64,000 nt of DNA from Juglans regia (lineage: Eukaryota > Streptophyta > Magnoliopsida > Fagales > Juglandaceae): NCBI RefSeq assembly GCF_001411555.2, contig NC_049911.1:5402209-5466208 (forward strand). The letters are read 5' to 3'. The number at the start of each line of letters is the position of its first letter. Positions within the stretch are counted from its first letter, which is position 1. The notes under the pieces were generated by a model. That model worked only from the letters and a program-made list of their open reading frames with translations. It made no database searches and was not told the origin of the DNA. This document shows, one piece after another, positions 10,036 to 21,077 of the stretch. Both the position numbers and the translations under genes were made by a program.

Positions 10036-11190
10036 CTAAAAAAATTGATATTTCCTCTATCTTTTATAAGGTTTTGATCATCACTTTTCTCGAGAGACTT
10101 TTTTGTCACTCTCCCTTTATTCAAAAAAAAGTTGGGATTCTGAAGTAGCCGACGTGGATTTCACAATATTCCATATGAGGGAAATTAAAAATCAAATCGT
10201 TTGTTTTGACTTTTCCTGAGGACTGCTACCCGTACTTGACGATAGTGATCAGGTTTTGAGGACTTCTAACGACAATGGCACTTTATTTCAGTTAATTCAG
10301 TGACCGTGAATTAAGAAGTGATATATTTTGTAGTTTTTATTTTTTTCTTCACTTGTTTCCTCACTTTTTTGTTGTAATTTTTGGTAGTGTTATTGTTTTT
10401 GGTCTTCTACCAACAATGGCTTTATTTCAGTTTTGGACTTTAAAGAAGTTTAACATCAAGCGCATGTCCACCGGCCTATTCCTGGGAAAAATTGTTTTTA
10501 CACAAGAAGAAAAAGCACATCCACCTAGAGATTAGGCACACCCACCGTTTTGTGAAGAAAAGTCATTACCAAGAGAAGAAAAAGTAAGATGTGCCAGACG
10601 GAAAAGCAAGAGAAAGTAGGAGAAGAAGTACCCAAAGATTACGCACGCCTTTGGCTTTTTGTTCCAGTCGAGAGAAACATCAAGAGATTAGGGTTAGATA
10701 GATCGGAGAAGATGCTTAGGGTAGGAGTTGACTGAGAGAAAAAAGTAGGATATTTGTATTCCGATTTTTGCCCATCGGTTCTGGTACTCTTGATTAGAGC
10801 ATATAATGGCAGTGGTCTAGCTATTGCCAAGTCTAAAATTTAGCTAAAAGTTAAAATTTTGGCTAAAACTAAAGTCATTGAAGATATTAATTCACTGCCA
10901 TTTGGCTAGATCAATGTCAGTGTTCTTATTTATTTTCTAAAAAAAATAAAATGAAAGGCTGACAAGGAAGTGACAAGTTAGCACGTAACGAAGTGTGCGT
11001 TTTTCATTCATAGATTTAGCATTTTCTTGTATCTAAAATTATTGATCTTTCCTCTATCTTTATAAAAGTTGTTTTGATCTTCACTTTTCTCGAGAGGCTA
11101 ACTTTTGGCCAGTCTCTCATATTCAAAGAAGGTTGGGATTCATAAGTAACCAATGTGGATTTCACAATATTTCATTAAGGGTTTCAAGTT
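10036..11190. repeat. Dispersed repeat, copy A (order Y-X-Y')
   Basis: Block Y (10036-10575) and block X (about 10655-11025) recur, in the order X then Y, at 18880-20560. A second, partial Y begins again at about 11030 and stops near 11190. Shared landmarks include TGGATTTCACAATATT, AGCACGTAACGAA and CACACCCACC. No coding potential is conserved between copies, and the ORFs in Y differ in frame. Repeating Y-X-Y suggests a tandem array or a rearranged transposon whose ends I cannot define. Confidence 0.6.
10796..10928. mobile_element. Small MITE inside dispersed repeat A
   Basis: This segment is absent from the corresponding place in copy B (around 19100). Its ends are imperfect inverted repeats: AGAGCATATAATGGCAGTGG on the left, and on the right a sequence whose complement reads AGAACACTGACATTGATC. 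TCTAGC follows both. Confidence 0.5.
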
Positions 11191-12229
11191 CAAACCCAAT
11201 TGGGGTTGGTCAATGGAGGGTACCAGAGCGTAAGAGAGTTGATGATGGTGTAAGAGAAGCTATTTGATGTGATGGTTGCTTGTAGAATTAGTTTAAACCA
11301 AGAGTGAAGCGAAAAGGGTCAAAATCGAGTGGCTAGCATTTGAGATTTTAGCATTTGAAATTTGGGGTTTCATTTAGGGTTTGGAGTCCCAAACCCTCAT
11401 TGAGAGTTGACCAAGGGTGTACTTTGGTAGTTGGAATAGTGCGACGGTATAAGAGAGCATGGTTTTGTAAGAAAGAAAGTAGCTTGCTTGATTTTCACTT
11501 AATCCTTCTTACACAATTGTACTTACTTGATATGTGTAAAGTGTGTTCCAAATAGAGGGTTGTGATAGTGGCACGTGTCCAATGAGATTTTCTAGTGATT
11601 CTAAGCTGATTTGGATATCCTAAATGGCGTGTGATGTTGTTTAGTGACATGACACTCTCCAATTGGCCTGTTTTTCACCCGAAAATTTCAAAACTTTTTA
11701 TTGCCTCATAAAATCCTAAAACTTCATACGAGTCTGATGGTGCAATTTGTTTCATCTAATTATGGTCCTAAATGCCTAAAAAAAAGATCAGCCATGCCCT
11801 TAGTAGGTCATAATTCGACTATGCTTATGAGCTAAAATCTAATTGATTGATCGATCCATGAAATTCTCATAGGTTTTCATGGCATAAAATCTAACAGCTA
11901 GCCCCAATCAGTTGTGTGTTTTTCTTATTTCTTGTAGGGAAATTTACAGAAGGACCATGCATTTAATTGCCACGACGAGAACTGGTGTGAACGATTTATC
12001 TCTTATTACTTAAATCCCTCATTAAAACAAATTAATATACACTTTAAAGTGAGGGAAAAAGAGCGCTAGCCAGCGTTAAACCCGAATTGCTCTTATAAAG
12101 AGAGGTACCTAACTTGTTCGATCATTGTGTGTTCACATGAAGAGAAAGTGACAAATTAATTTTCATGATGGCCCACTTGGTGATCAGCTTAATTTGCAGT
12201 ATTTATAAGACCTAGCTTTTTATTAGTCA
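11190..12229. other. Intergenic, no gene seen
   Basis: Nothing with recognisable coding or structural signal. ORF 11355-11555 has no motif. Confidence 0.45.
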
Positions 12230-12308
12230 TGTCCATGCAAGATTTCTTAAACGTGATAATCATACAAGATGTGCAACTCATACCGATGGGGCTAGGGTAT
12301 GTATTGAG

Positions 12309-13049
12309 ATGGATATTTCTAGAGAACCATTGTTGGGAGTGTGGACCGGTACGTCGCAGAACCCGCAATGGTTTTATCAAGAAGTTGTTTACGAGACACT
12401 CCCAGCATATTGTATGAACTACAAGATACAAGGTCACAATTTCACAACTTGCAAGAAAGTAATGCAACGACGTGATCTAGCTCCAAAGAATCTGAAAGTG
12501 GGAAAGAAAGCAGACAAGGTGTGGGTTCGGCAATCTCAGGACCTTGTGATTGAGGAGATATGTGAGGATGATGGAAATAATGTGTTGCCAGCAATGGAAG
12601 GAACAAAGGCTATCCCAGAAACTCAAGCTGGGGAGGTGGTTGTACATGCACCGTTGCATGCTCAGGCATCTACGTCGCATGGCCCAATTGCTACTCCCAA
12701 GGAGTCCATGAATATAAGCTACCCAGGTGCTGTCCCAGTTGAACCGCATGTCCTAGTTGATGCTCAGGCGTTTACGTTGCATGTACCAGTTGTTGCTCCA
12801 GTGGAGTCCCTGAAGATAAGCGTCCCAATTACTGTCCCAGCCGAACCACATGTACTAGTTGATCATGCTACTCGAGATCTGTGTGAACCGAATGTTCTTG
12901 AGGAGTGCATGAGGAATGTGACCACCTCTCATGGTGAATTGGATACACGTGACCTTGGTGGAAAGATGGTGCTGGAGGTTTGCGTTCCTTTAAGCCCAGT
13001 TTTACAGGAATTAGAAGATTTGTCTCCGAATGTGGAGACAGCTTTGTAG
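12309..13049 (+). pseudogene. LINE ORF1 remnant (nucleic-acid-binding Gag-like protein)
   Basis: A 246-codon frame begins within MDISREPL; in-frame residues ARVCIE precede it, so the true start lies upstream and is lost. It holds a CCHC-type knuckle in which the second Cys is Tyr (C-M-N-Y, then G-H, then T-C). The C-terminal half is acidic with repeated Pro/Val/His phrases (EPHVLVD occurs twice, about 40 codons apart). In L1 elements this protein coats the RNA. The knuckle substitution fits decay. Confidence 0.7.
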
Positions 13050-13302
13050 TAGGTGCCTTCGGAAGGAGTTTGGTTTGAAATTTTGGTGGTGGACTTGTCT
13101 CGACCTGCGCCTTTTATAGGCCATGACACATCGTTGGATGATGTCCAGGTATGTTCGGATTCTGACTCTGAGGTTGGTTTACAGTCGTTGTCTTGTGATA
13201 AGGATAATATGTCTGATAGTTGTTTGCTGCCTAGGTCTGTTAAGAAAATAAAGGAAATTAAAAAACAAGGTTCTACTAGGATTATAAACAAGCCCTCTAG
13301 CC

Positions 13303-14025
13303 TTGATTTATGAAGATCTTTTATCTTTATTGGAATGCTCGGGTATGTCGAGAAAACGGTTACGAAAGTTGGTCACTTGGTTTTGTCCTAAAGTTATTGC
13401 TTTAGTTGAGCCTATGTTCAACGGTTCTAGATTACAATGGCAGAGACATCGTCTTGATTTTGATGCTTGTGGTTCTAACATTGAGGTTGGTGGGAAAATA
13501 TGGTTTATGTGGAAGACTGAGATGAGCCTAGTTGTTGATAGTATGAGTGAACAACATATTACAGTGCGCGTTGTTGAGAATCTGCAATCGGTGTTTTTGA
13601 CACTTATTTATGCTAAATGTAATTATCGAGAGAGATGTCGTTTATGGAGTCAATTAGAAGCTTTCAATTGTTCAAAGCCGTGGTTTGTTATGGGTGATTT
13701 TAATATAATCTGGCATGATGGTGAAAGATGTGGTGGTAGTCCTCGTTTGGCGGCTGCTATGGAAGATTTTAATGCTTGTATAGATCATTGTGGTCTCATA
13801 GAGATGAGGTACAATGGAAATTCCTTGTCTTGGTGTAATGGGCATCAAAACCTCACTCGTAGTTGGGCGCGGCTTGACCGTGTTCTTTTAAATTGTTGGG
13901 GCATGGATATGTTCTTAGAGGCTTCTTTTCAGTACCTTCCCCATACTTCTTCAGATCATGCTCCGATGGTCATTAATTTGGAAAGGAGTGTCGCGCCATA
14001 TGGGTATCCGTCCTTTAAATTCTAA
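13303..14025 (+). pseudogene. LINE ORF2 endonuclease domain
   Basis: The frame carries the exonuclease-endonuclease-phosphatase fold signatures of L1 ORF2: FVMGDFNIIW (the GDFN metal/catalytic motif), WARLDRVLLN and SSDHAPMV (catalytic SDH). The N-terminal catalytic Asn is not evident, since the start has MIYEDLL where the family usually has a WN motif, and the frame shifts there (WNARV is readable in another frame at 13330). The domain would nick target DNA to prime reverse transcription. The frame stops at 14025 before the RT region. Confidence 0.8.
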
Positions 14026-14501
14026 CAAATGTGGACTTCGCGTGAAGGTTTTATGGAACTTGTTTCATCAGTTTGGTTGGAGGAATTTAATGGTTTAGGT
14101 CTTGTTAGATTGGCTGGCAGGCTTAAACAGGTTTTTGGGAGGACACAGGTGCATATTGTAGAATTGGAAACTCATATTCAGGGCTTAGAGTTCGATTTGT
14201 AAGCTGGCTATTCGGCTGAATTGGAGTCGGATTTGTTGGTTTCTCAATTGGAATTATCGATTTGGATGGAGAGGGAAGAGACTCGTCTGGCTCAACAAGC
14301 GAAACATACTTGGTTACAAAAGGGTGAGGCGAATATTGGATTTTTCCGTGCTGCAAGAAGAATCGGCTCCTGATCAATAAGATGCGGCTTGGGGATGGGA
14401 CCATGCTTACTTCACCTGAACAGATTCATGCGAGTGCTGTAGAATACTTTCATAAATTTTTGGAGGCTTGACCATGTATAACACTTCCAGATCTTGGTGG
14501 T

Positions 14502-15765
14502 ATGTTTGATCAAATAATTTCTGAAGAGAATAATATTGCTTTGTGTGAAGTTCCACTACTTCAAGAGGTGCATGATGCTCTTTGGTCCATTCCTGTGGAT
14601 AGTTTTCTGGGACCGGATGGTTTCAACTCGAGTTTCTTTAGATCCTGCTGGCACATTGTTAGTAGTGATGTGCTTGATGCTATAGCTGAATTTTTAAGAG
14701 GGGGTGCTTTGCCTTGGTTTTACACTGCCTCCTACTTGGTTCTTATTCCTAAGGTTATAAATCCGGGAAGTTTTGAGTCCTATTAGTTTATGCTCGGTGA
14801 TTTATAAGGTTTGCTCCAAAATTCTGGTAAATCATCTCTGCTTGCTCGGTTTTTTTCTCTAGAATAGAGTGCCTTCATCCCATCCCAGGGCGCAACATTT
14901 ATGAGAATATTAGTTTGATACAAGAGTGGATCCATGGCCTAGATAAACCCACCCATGGGTGGGGGGCGGGGGGGAGAATGTTGTGCTTAAAATTGATATG
15001 GCTAAGGCTTATGATAGTATTGATTGAGATTTCCTTCTTCATGTTTAGGCTTCTTTTGGATTCTCGGCTTCACTATGTAGCTTAATAGGTCAGTGCATCT
15101 CTACTCCATGGTTTTCTATTGTTTTAAATGGCATCCCTAAAGGTTTTTTTAAGAGTGGTAGAGGGTTGAGACAAGGTGATTCCCTCTCCCCATACTTATT
15201 TATTATTGTGGAAGAATTCCTCTCTCGGATGATCAACACTAGGTTGCTTTGAGGAAAATACTACTTTTTCTCTATCCAAGGGACTCTCCTGTGATCTCTC
15301 ATTTATTATATGCTGATGATATTGTTATATTTTCTAATGGAAGAAAAGTTTCTTTGAGAGCTATCATGAAGATATTATAGGATTATGAGACAGACTGGTT
15401 TTACTGAAGGTAAATTACCTTTTACTTATTTGGAAGTTCCGATTAATTCTGGGCACTTGTTGGCGTGTCACTTTGATGATTTAGTTAATAAAATCCGTAG
15501 TAGATTAGAGGGCTGGAAAACTAAATTACTTTCCATGGGTGCTCGTCTTCTCTTAATTAAGCACGTTTTGCAAAGTATTCCGATCCATTACCTTTCCATT
15601 TTGTCTACGCCAATTTCGGTGTTGGAAAAGATTAAGAGGCTTATGAGTACATTTTTTTTGGGAGTTTGGGAAGGAAAACCTAAAAGGAAATGGTGTTCAT
15701 GGGATGCTTTGTGTAAACCTGTTTTGGAAGGGGGTGTGGGCCTTCAAAATCTTAATGAAGTTTAA
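14502..15765 (+). pseudogene. LINE ORF2 reverse transcriptase region, broken
   Basis: Successive frames encode RT landmarks: SFLGPDGFNSSFFR, PISLCSVIYKVCSKILVN after a frameshift near 14780, IDMAKAYDSID followed by a stop in place of Trp, GRGLRQGDPLSPYLFII, and the catalytic LYADDIVIF at about 15309-15335. The thumb part (EGWKTKLLSMGARLLLIKHVLQSIP) is intact at 15500-15590. At least three frame changes and several stops separate these pieces. Confidence 0.85.
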
Positions 15766-15777
15766 AGTTCGCTCCAT

Positions 15778-16442
15778 ATGAAGCTTGCTTGGAATCTCCT
15801 TCAAGGTAAATCTCTCTGGTCTCAATTTTTCCTAGCCAAGTATGTGGGTTCAGACCATATTTCGCTAGTTGACTCTAGCAGGGGTACTCGGTTTTGGCGT
15901 ATGATTATGAAGAGCCTTCCTTGTGTGAAAAAAGAATCATTGTGGAGGGTAAAAAATTGAAATCTTTCTTTTTGGTGAGACAACTAGGTTGGTGAGGGCC
16001 CTTTGTGTGAGCAACAACCGATTACGGATCTTCCTTTTATCACGTTGGCGGAGTGTAAATCCAGAGCTGGGTGGAATATTGACCTTTTTCACAGGTTGGT
16101 TGGCTTGGAAAAAATAGATCTTTTGATTGAAAAATTGGGGAATTTAAAAAATGGTGAGGATGTTCTTATTTGGGCTCCAAAGGCAGATTGAAGGTTTTCC
16201 ACTAAAAGTGCTTGGGAGTGTTTTCGTGTTCAAGCACCAAGGCTTCTTTGGATGGTTGGGTTTGGCACCCGTTTATTTCCAAAACAATGTCCGTATTGAT
16301 ATGGAAAGCTTTGAATGGTTGCTTTCCTGTGGATGATAGATTGAGGAGAGTGGGTATTGTTTTGGTTTCAAAGTGTGATTCTTGTGCTTTGGGAGCCTAT
16401 GAGGATCAAGATCATGTTCTTGCATTGGGTGAGTTTGCATAA
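15778..16442 (+). pseudogene. LINE ORF2 C-terminal part with zinc-binding-like domain
   Basis: MKLAWNLLQGKSLWSQFFLAKY and the later DRLRRVGIVLVSKCDSCALGAYEDQDHVL match the tail of plant L1 ORF2, where a Cys/His cluster (C-x2-C, later H) forms the zf-RVT domain. Frames change at about 15960 and 16200. Confidence 0.7.
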
Positions 16443-16880
16443 CAACTTTGGTGCCGGGCTTGTATCCTTCTAGGCATGCCGAGTATGATTGGAAAGAGCG
16501 GATGGAGTGTTGGTTTCGTCGGGCCAAACAATCCTCTTGTCGTGGTTAGATTCTTGGTCTCCTTCCTATTATTATCACTTGGTGTTTGTGGTGGCGGAGA
16601 TGTAAAGCTCAGATGGAGGGTTCCTTTGAATCTATTGATACTGTTTAGATATCTATTAAATATTGGTTGTCTTGGGATACCTTGAAATTTAAAGATCAGA
16701 ATAATATCAAGCAAAGAGATGAAGAATTTGCTTCAAGCCTTAAATTTTTTTTGTTGGTTTTTTTTAGAATTCTTTAGGTTTGGGTATTGGGTTTTGGTTG
16801 TAATTTTCACGTATTTGATTGTTACTACGGTTTTCCTTCGCCACAAGTTAGGGTATTTTAATAAAATTGGAAGGGAATCA

Positions 16881-17701
16881 CTCTTGGACATATGATATTC
16901 GCCTCTTAAATTATAAATGTAAGAATGAAAAAAAAAATTAAAAATTAAAAAAAAATGTCCATGCAATATATTGTGGGTTTCGTTGGAATGTACTTAATTG
17001 GTCGTTATTAAATAGAATATTTGTTGAACTCAAAACATTTTTAATTAAAGTTCAGATCATGCGTAGGGATCATATGGATAAAGATCAACAACTTCTTGAA
17101 ATATAAAATTAATTAACCATATTATTTTGAATTATTCAGTACAGATTAATCCTCTCAACATGAGATTCAGGGGTGAATTAAGGAGATCATATTTTCAACC
17201 TGCATGTATTTTCATTTTCAATCTTAGAGCATTCTTTATCTTTAAAAGAGTTTAACGTATATATCCAACACGTTATAAATCAACAGATCAAACTGATCAT
17301 GATTGACAGCATGCGTGCGTACGTACATTGGAGTCCTTATCTGCCTAGCTAGCTAGCTACGTCTATATAATTATATATATTTGAAATGTAAAAGTAAACC
17401 ATTTTGAATTTTCGTCTACTGATCAGGAATTAAAATTTACGAGGAAGAAGAAAATTAATGGAATCTATATATTTATTTATTTCTATTGCGCTCTTATATA
17501 TATGTATTTAATTCATCTGATCACAGGAATCTTAGGCGCATTAGTACTATATATGCCATACTTTCTTGTGCTTAATTATTTATTATAACCATCTTGAAAT
17601 ATTTTTATTTCAACCGATTCTAAATTAGTAAAAACATGAAGTTGTTGAAGCAACAAATTAAATTGAATTTATTTAGTTAAGCAAATTAATTCAAAATCTC
17701 G

Positions 17702-17736
<35 letters not shown>

Positions 17737-17786
17737 CACTTGTGTTAGCTGGAAAAGCAACTCATTAATAATGATTAGGAGGTTTT
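16881..17786. other. Intergenic, no gene seen
   Basis: AT-rich, with an (AT)n microsatellite at about 17706-17733 and GCTAGCTAGCTAG near 17347. No gene signal. Confidence 0.5.
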
Positions 17787-17903
17787 CTTGAGGAATAATC
17801 TTATATTGTCTGTGGACAAGGTCTTGAGCATGCTTATAAGGAATGAGTAATCCTCTCTTAGAGAACCGGTTTTATGTGATGAGTTAGCTCCATGAATTTT
17901 TCA
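17787..17903 (+). repeat. TRIM left LTR
   Basis: Ends in TTCA immediately before the primer-binding site. Its first bases have diverged from the TGTTAGGAATAATC of the right copy. Confidence 0.8.
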
Positions 17904-17914
17904 TGGTATCAGAG
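17904..17914 (+). promoter_or_regulatory. TRIM primer-binding site (tRNA-iMet)
   Basis: TGGTATCAGAG is the standard plant Met-tRNA primer-binding sequence, abutting the LTR with no spacer. Confidence 0.85.
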
Positions 17915-17988
17915 TTTGTCACAGGACGAATGGGAGCCCACACTACTTATCTCGTGATAAGGACTAGAAAAAATACTGGTTTGTACGT

Positions 17989-17998
17989 GAGGAGAGGG
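17989..17998 (+). promoter_or_regulatory. TRIM polypurine tract
   Basis: GAGGAGAGGG directly precedes the right LTR, the expected second-strand priming site. Confidence 0.8.
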
Positions 17999-18116
17999 TG
18001 TTAGGAATAATCTCACATTATCTGTGGACAAGGTCTTGTGCATATTTATAAGGAATGAACAATCTTCTATTGAAGAACCAGTTTTATGATATAAGTTGAG
18101 CTTATAAATCTCTTCA
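17999..18116 (+). repeat. TRIM right LTR
   Basis: Begins TGTTAGGAATAATC and ends CTTCA. It is the cleaner of the two LTRs for defining the family terminus. Confidence 0.8.
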
Positions 18117-18529
18117 ACTTTCACCCATAGATTATTGCAAATCAGTAACAACTTAATTCCAAGTGATCTACTAGAGGATCAGAGAGAGTTAGTATTTTCA
18201 ATATATATAATTCCTAAAATTGTCAACATGCCCAACAATTTCCTCCAACAAATTCCTAAAATTGTCAAAAGGCAAATAGTAATGCTAGAATGAATTATTA
18301 ACTATGGCTTCGTATTTCTTTTTTTCACACACAATTAAGAATAATTCTGGGTGCAATCCAAAATAAGGCCTCCCACGCACGACTAAATAAAACGAAGAGT
18401 TTTAATTAATTAAACGTTGTCGTTTCAATACCTCCCTGGCGCCTCCCCCCCGCCCCCCAAAAAAAAAAAAAGACCTGACCTCCCTCTTTGCTCTGTGTTC
18501 TTGCTCGTCTTCCCCATTAACAAAACAAT

Positions 18530-18586
18530 ATGAGAGAGTGCATCTCCATCCACATTGGGCAGGCCGGTATCGGAGTGGGTAATGCT
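18530..18586 (+). pseudogene. Alpha-tubulin N-terminal fragment (19 codons)
   Basis: The frame reads MRECISIHIGQAGIGVGNA, the opening of plant alpha-tubulin (normal Gln15 is Gly here). The match begins exactly at the start codon, and the preceding pyrimidine-rich bases with ACAAT look like a 5' leader. It stops after Ala19, where the protein would continue CWELYC. The following sequence is unrelated. It may be a captured or retroposed piece of a tubulin gene, or the remnant of a deleted copy. It is far too short to be functional. Confidence 0.8.
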
Positions 18587-18879
18587 GCTCGAATCAGAAC
18601 ATTTCTCTCTCAAGGATCCTTAAAGTTTTTCCTTATTCCAAAGATCCTAGAATCGACGAAACTGATAATGGAATCGGAATTGTAACTTTGGGTTCTGACC
18701 CATTTGACATCTTCATTTAAACTTTGCACGAAGATGGTGGAGGAGAAGCTGATGTCGACTGTAGCAGACAGAGCTCGAAGGTGGCCTATGACATTGGAGT
18801 TGTCTCTGTGAATGGAGGGATTTGAGATGTCTATCGGGAGGGATAATTGTTGGAATCTAGAGGGAATTTATTGAAAGAG

Positions 18880-20560
18880 ACAGTTTTGATATTTCACCAC
18901 ATGAATTTGAGAGGAATTTACTGAAAACAGTCGTCCGCACACAGTCCTCCCAACGTGGATTGTACCTAGCAGTGCTCCACAATTAAATGTTCTAGTTGAG
19001 AGAAAAAGTAGAGAAGACACGTAGTGTAGGAGTTGACACAGAGGAAAAAGCAAGATGTTTGAAATCCGATTTTTGCCCCCTGGGTTCTGGTCTTGATATT
19101 TTTTTTTTCTAAAAAACTATAAGGCTAAAGAGGTAGTGACACGTGTCACTACCATGTCAGCACGTAACGAACTGTGCATTTTTCACATGTAGGTTTAGCA
19201 TAATTTTCCTCTATTTAAAAATATTGATATTCTTTCCTCTATCCCTTAGAGTACTCTCATTGGATTAGCTAAATTAAAGTATATTTTTAATGAATACAAG
19301 ATGAATTTAGCATTTAGCTATTACATTCACATAAATTTCTATATTGGAATAGCCATTTTTTCATTATATGACAATAAAATAATATAAGATGAATTTAATT
19401 TTGACTATTCACATCAAATCTCTAAATTGGATTATCTATTTATTTATTATATAGTAATGAGTAATTAATAATTTTAATAATTTTTTAATTTTTTTAATTA
19501 TGAATTTATTTTATTTTATCATATTTTATTATTCATAATATTATATATTAATTAGTAATTGTATTCTAATTATATTTTTTCAATTGTCATTTAAAATGGA
19601 GAGAGAAATAATTGATATTAAAAGGAGAGAGAAAGAAATAATATAAAAGGGATTTGATGAATGAATAGTATGTTCTAAATTTGAAAATTAGTTTAGACTT
19701 TACTGTAGTTATATTCCAAATATTTGAAATATAGCTAATTCAATGTGAGAGATTTTATGACCTAATAGCTAAATTCTCATTGGATTTAGCTTTTAGCTAA
19801 TCCAATGAGAATGCTCTAAAAGTGGTTTTGATCATCACTTTTTCCGATGGGCTAACTTTTGGTCACTCTCCCTAGCTTATTGAAAAAACAAAGTTGGGAT
19901 TCAAAAGTAATGGATGTGGATTTCACAATATTCCGGAAAATCCAAATCGTCTGTTTTGACTATCCCTTGATCTTTGATGATTCCTAGTACCCGTAGTTGA
20001 CAAAAATGTGGTCTTGGTAACGTACGTGTTAACGTGGCATTTCTATTCTTCACCCTAGTTGTCCCATTTCTCTTCCAGACATTTCTATTCTTCACCCTCT
20101 TGGTTTCACAAAGTAATCGACCATCAGGTTCACAAAGTTACCTGCAGTGACCATCAGTCTCTCTAATTTTTGCTAGTGTTCTTTCCTGATTTTTTTGTCT
20201 TTTTTAATTATTAATTGTCTGCTGCCGACAAAGGCTTCCTTTCAGTTATTTCAGTTGTGAACCTAATTGTTTTTTCCCATAGTACCGAAAAATTGAGAAG
20301 TGACCATTGTTTTTTCTTAACTTGTTTTTCTACATTTGTTGTAATTTTTAATGGTGTTATTCATGTTTTTGGTCTTCTACTTATAACAATGGCTTTATTC
20401 AGTTTTGAGCCTAATTTTGTAGACTTTAAAGAAGTTCGACATCAAGGCATGTCGACACCACCCTCTTCCTGGGAAAAAAATGGTTTTACGCAAGAAAAAG
20501 CACATCCACCCCAGACATTAGACACACCCACTATTTTGTGAAGAAAAAGCATTACCAATA
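18880..20560. repeat. Dispersed repeat, copy B (order X-Y)
   Basis: Block X (about 18960-19205) and block Y (19210-20560) correspond to 10655-11025 and 10036-10575. Y is lengthened here by the TA-flanked MITE at 19249-19816. The repeat ends about 500 bp before the first lyase gene. Confidence 0.6.
19249..19816. mobile_element. Stowaway/mariner-like MITE, 568 bp, TA target duplication
   Basis: Terminal inverted repeats start GAGTACTCTCATTGGATTAG on the left. On the right the complement reads GAGCATTCTCATTGGATTAG. They continue through CTAAA and differ at only two places. TA flanks both sides (19247-19248, 19817-19818). The homologous positions in repeat A (10062-10075 and 11061-11075) lack the element, giving empty sites. 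The interior is AT-rich without coding sequence. Confidence 0.8.
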
Positions 20561-20775
20561 CATAAATTTCTTTAAATGAGGGGTTTAAATAATAAGAGAA
20601 ATTTCTAGGACCGATTTGCCCTTCTGTGTAATTTAAAAACAGGATCAGATCATAGCACCTGGAATGCAGAAACGGTGGAACCTTCACTTGAATACAATTT
20701 TAAACAGTCGATCAAGAGGGAGAATGACAAAAAAAATTAAATAAATAAAAGGCGGGAGTGCTTCGTATTCTGCGG

Positions 20776-20845
20776 TTTATATAATTCCATTACTTGGCAT
20801 ATTTATATATTTGTCTGCTATCGAGGTTCCGAACGAAATTCAGAG
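20776..20845 (+). promoter_or_regulatory. Possible promoter and 5' leader exon of the first lyase gene
   Basis: TTTATATAATT at about 20776 and ATTTATATATTT at about 20799 are TATA-like. GAGGTAGGA at 20842-20850 would serve as a 5' splice site for a leader intron ending in the TTTTCAG at 21065-21071 just before the ATG. The second lyase gene has the same arrangement. Confidence 0.35.
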
Positions 20846-20985
20846 GTAGGAATTAATACGTGTTGGTATTGATTACAGGTAAATATGCATGTATGTTCCA
20901 TGGAATTAGAACCTTATTGCATGGATGAACAGAGTTTTTACTATTGCCAACCTGGTTTATTTTCTTTTCCAATATTTCTGTCATT

Positions 20986-20989
<4 letters not shown>

Positions 20990-21027
<38 letters not shown>
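20990..21027. repeat. (AT)n microsatellite
   Basis: About 18 AT units in the presumed leader intron of the first lyase gene. Confidence 0.85.
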
Positions 21028-21031
<4 letters not shown>

Positions 21032-21077
21032 TGTTCGTTAAGGTTTTTGTTCTTATGAAATTGATTTTCAGGTCAGC

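Larger units (their letters stand above)
12230..16880 (+). mobile_element. Degenerate L1-type LINE retrotransposon
   Basis: A non-LTR element about 4.6 kb long, in order: ORF1 remnant with a zinc knuckle, apurinic-type endonuclease, reverse transcriptase, cysteine/histidine-rich C-terminal domain, then a 3' end with AATAAAATTGG near 16859-16870. ORF1 lacks its N-terminal part, so the element is 5'-truncated or its beginning has diverged. ORF2 is broken by many stops and frameshifts (for example Trp to TGA at 15027-15029). It cannot move by itself. The 5' limit is approximate and no target duplication was identified. Confidence 0.85.
17787..18116 (+). mobile_element. Complete TRIM (terminal-repeat retrotransposon in miniature)
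   Basis: Two direct LTRs of 117 and 118 bp (17787-17903 and 17999-18116) enclose only 95 bp. Right after the left LTR is TGGTATCAGAG, complementary to the 3' end of initiator tRNA-Met. Right before the right LTR is the purine tract GAGGAGAGGG. There is no coding sequence, so movement would depend on another element's enzymes. The LTRs differ at many sites, so the insertion is old, and no target duplication can be made out. A solo LTR of the same family is at 2186-2496. Confidence 0.85.

Noticed and set aside
12189..12467. 92-aa ORF on the - strand
   Set aside because: Antisense to LINE ORF1; no independent motif.
18425..18613. 62-aa ORF on the - strand
   Set aside because: Antisense to the alpha-tubulin start fragment, whose + strand frame gives the recognisable protein.
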